Shown in pieces: positions 62,853 to 64,000 of a stretch of DNA of 64,000 nt. The first letter of the stretch is position 1. Each line of letters begins with the position of its first letter. Under the pieces are notes generated by a model. That model did not search any database, was not told the DNA's origin, and saw only the letters and a list, made by a program, of their open reading frames with translations. The stretch comes from Chitinophagaceae bacterium (lineage in GTDB: Bacteria; Bacteroidota; Bacteroidia; Chitinophagales; Chitinophagaceae). The position numbers and the translations under genes were made by a program. The DNA lies in assembly GCA_016708765.1 (NCBI GenBank), contig JADJFD010000005.1:124001-188000 (forward strand), given 5' to 3'.

Positions 62853-64000
62853 ATGAACAAAAGAATTCAATCAGCACTTATTTCGGTTTTTTACAAAGAC
62901 GGACTGGAAACGATCATCAATCTTTTAAAAGAACAGGATGTAACCATCTACTCCACCGGCGGCACACAGGATTTTATTGAAAAGCTGGGTGCAAAAGTAA
63001 TTCCGGTGGAAGCACTGACTACGTATCCTTCTATTTTGGGCGGCAGGGTGAAAACATTGCACCCTTCTGTGTTTGGCGGCATCCTTGGTAAAAGAGAAGA
63101 TGCTACGCATATGCAGGAAATGAAGGAATATAATATTCCGGAAATAGACCTGGTAATCGTTGACCTCTACCCGTTTGAAGAAACGGTAGCATCCACGACT
63201 GATGAAAAAGCAATCATTGAAAAAATAGACATTGGCGGACCATCTATGCTAAGGGCGGCTGCAAAAAATCATAAAGATGTAATGGTGGTGGCCAGCAAAG
63301 CTGATTATACTGAACTGGTTACTATACTAAGTGCACAAAACGTTGAAACAACATTGGAACAACGCCGCCAGTTTGCTATCAAAGCATTTGATGTGTGTAC
63401 GTCGTATGATAATGCTATTTCTAATTATTTTCATCAGCTAACAATTGCTACTCCATTTAATGCGCCTGAAAAAGCAATGCGGTATGGCGAGAATCCACAT
63501 CAGTCCGGTGCTTTTTATGGTGATTTGGACAAATTGTTTGAGCAGTTGAATGGCAAAGAGCTTTCGTATAATAATTTAGTAGATGTGGACGGTGCTATGC
63601 AAATGATAAACGACGCCTTCCCCAAACCCCTCCGCAGGAGGGGCTTTAAACTCCGACAGTTCTACTATTAATAAAGAACAAAAGACTTCTCTATCAGCAG
63701 GGTCTAAGAACCCTCCTGCGGAGGGCAGGGAGGCTGTATTCGCAATTTTCAAACATACCAATGTTTGCGGCATTGCTCAACGACCAACCGTTAAAGAAAG
63801 TTGGGATGCTGCATTGGCTGGTGATCCGGAAAGTGCTTTTGGTGGTGTTTTGATTTGTAATGCAACGATTGATAAAGCGACCGCTGAAGCCATCAATGAA
63901 ATTTTCTTTGAAGTAATGATTGCTCCGGCGTTTGATGAGGATGCATTAGAAATTTTAAAGTCTAAGAAAAATAGGATATTGTTGAAGAATAAACAATCAG
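62853..64000 (+). CDS. purH: Bifunctional AICAR transformylase/IMP cyclohydrolase, interrupted and cut by window
   Basis: Catalyses the last two steps of IMP synthesis. The N-terminal cyclohydrolase domain is complete (ISVFYKDGLETIINLL, STGGTQDFIEKLGAKVIPVE, GGRVKTLHPSVFGGIL, DLVIVDLYPFEETV). After MQMINDAF near residue 255 the frame runs into a repeat and stops at 63671; the transformylase domain resumes one frame over as EAVFAIFKHTNVCGIAQRPT at 63730 and continues past the window end. The second frame is open through the repeat from 63610, so one indel near 63610-63622 would restore a gene with about 36 extra residues. Confidence 0.92.
63618..63733. repeat. MITE-like element inside purH
   Basis: CCCCTCCGCAGGAGGGG at 63627-63643 and CCCTCCTGCGGAGGG at 63711-63725 are inverted copies of each other (15 of 15 bases) and each also folds as a small hairpin. 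About 67 bases lie between them. The whole segment has no stop in the frame leading to the second half of PurH. Confidence 0.75.

Noticed and set aside
1..64000. tRNA, rRNA, CRISPR arrays, transposases, phage genes
   Set aside because: Looked for cloverleaf-like clusters, regular spaced repeats and DDE/recombinase motifs by eye; none convincing. A covariance-model scan would be needed to exclude small RNAs.

Overview
The window is AT-rich chromosomal DNA from a member of the Bacteroidota, most likely a Chitinophagaceae-type genome. The evidence is type IX secretion (T9SS) sorting domains (25134-27062 and 28758-30359), a GldA-type gliding ABC protein, a DUF1800/DUF1501 pair, a CarB without its allosteric domain, few Shine-Dalgarno sequences, and several good matches to the Bacteroidota promoter TTG-N19/20-TAnnTTTG. 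No rRNA, tRNA, CRISPR array, phage or transposase gene was seen.

Region 1 (1-17828) is dense in membrane transport and ion/pH homeostasis: an outer-membrane porin fragment, an MHS-type MFS carrier with a small two-TM partner, a zinc-ribbon/TerC pair, NhaA and a Ca2+/Na+ antiporter in one operon, a type-I-like ABC/HlyD/TolC export operon, NhaD, and two SulP anion carriers around a beta-carbonic anhydrase. Threaded through it are three small exported proteins (2967, 7192, 13367) that end in PPPNF or PPPDF. At least two of them stand directly in front of a transporter operon. One module (2967-3562) is a decayed copy of the intact one at 7192-9221. A second decayed gene, a copy of the small MFS partner, lies antisense under the end of nhaA.

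Region 2 (18386-31446) holds gldA, an M16 peptidase, eno-divIC, nth, and a run of exported proteins: a T9SS type B protein, DUF1800, DUF1501 with a type A tail, and a beta-barrel protein broken by an in-frame stop. Region 3 (31581-64000) is mainly housekeeping: a GAF protein, gatB-tlpA, a PDZ protein, alaS, two M23 peptidases, a MerR regulator, lpxH, rsfS-ftsH-lutC, birA, bcp, carB, comEC and the 5' part of purH.

Five genes are interrupted by single-base frame changes: gatB, ftsH, comEC, purH and a Cys-rich lipoprotein. Three of them (gatB, comEC, the lipoprotein) are at A/T homopolymers. Because several are normally essential, residual sequencing indels are the simplest explanation. Dispersed palindromic repeats occur between genes and inside rsfS and purH. 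One 20-bp perfect palindrome can be compared with an apparent empty site elsewhere in the same window.
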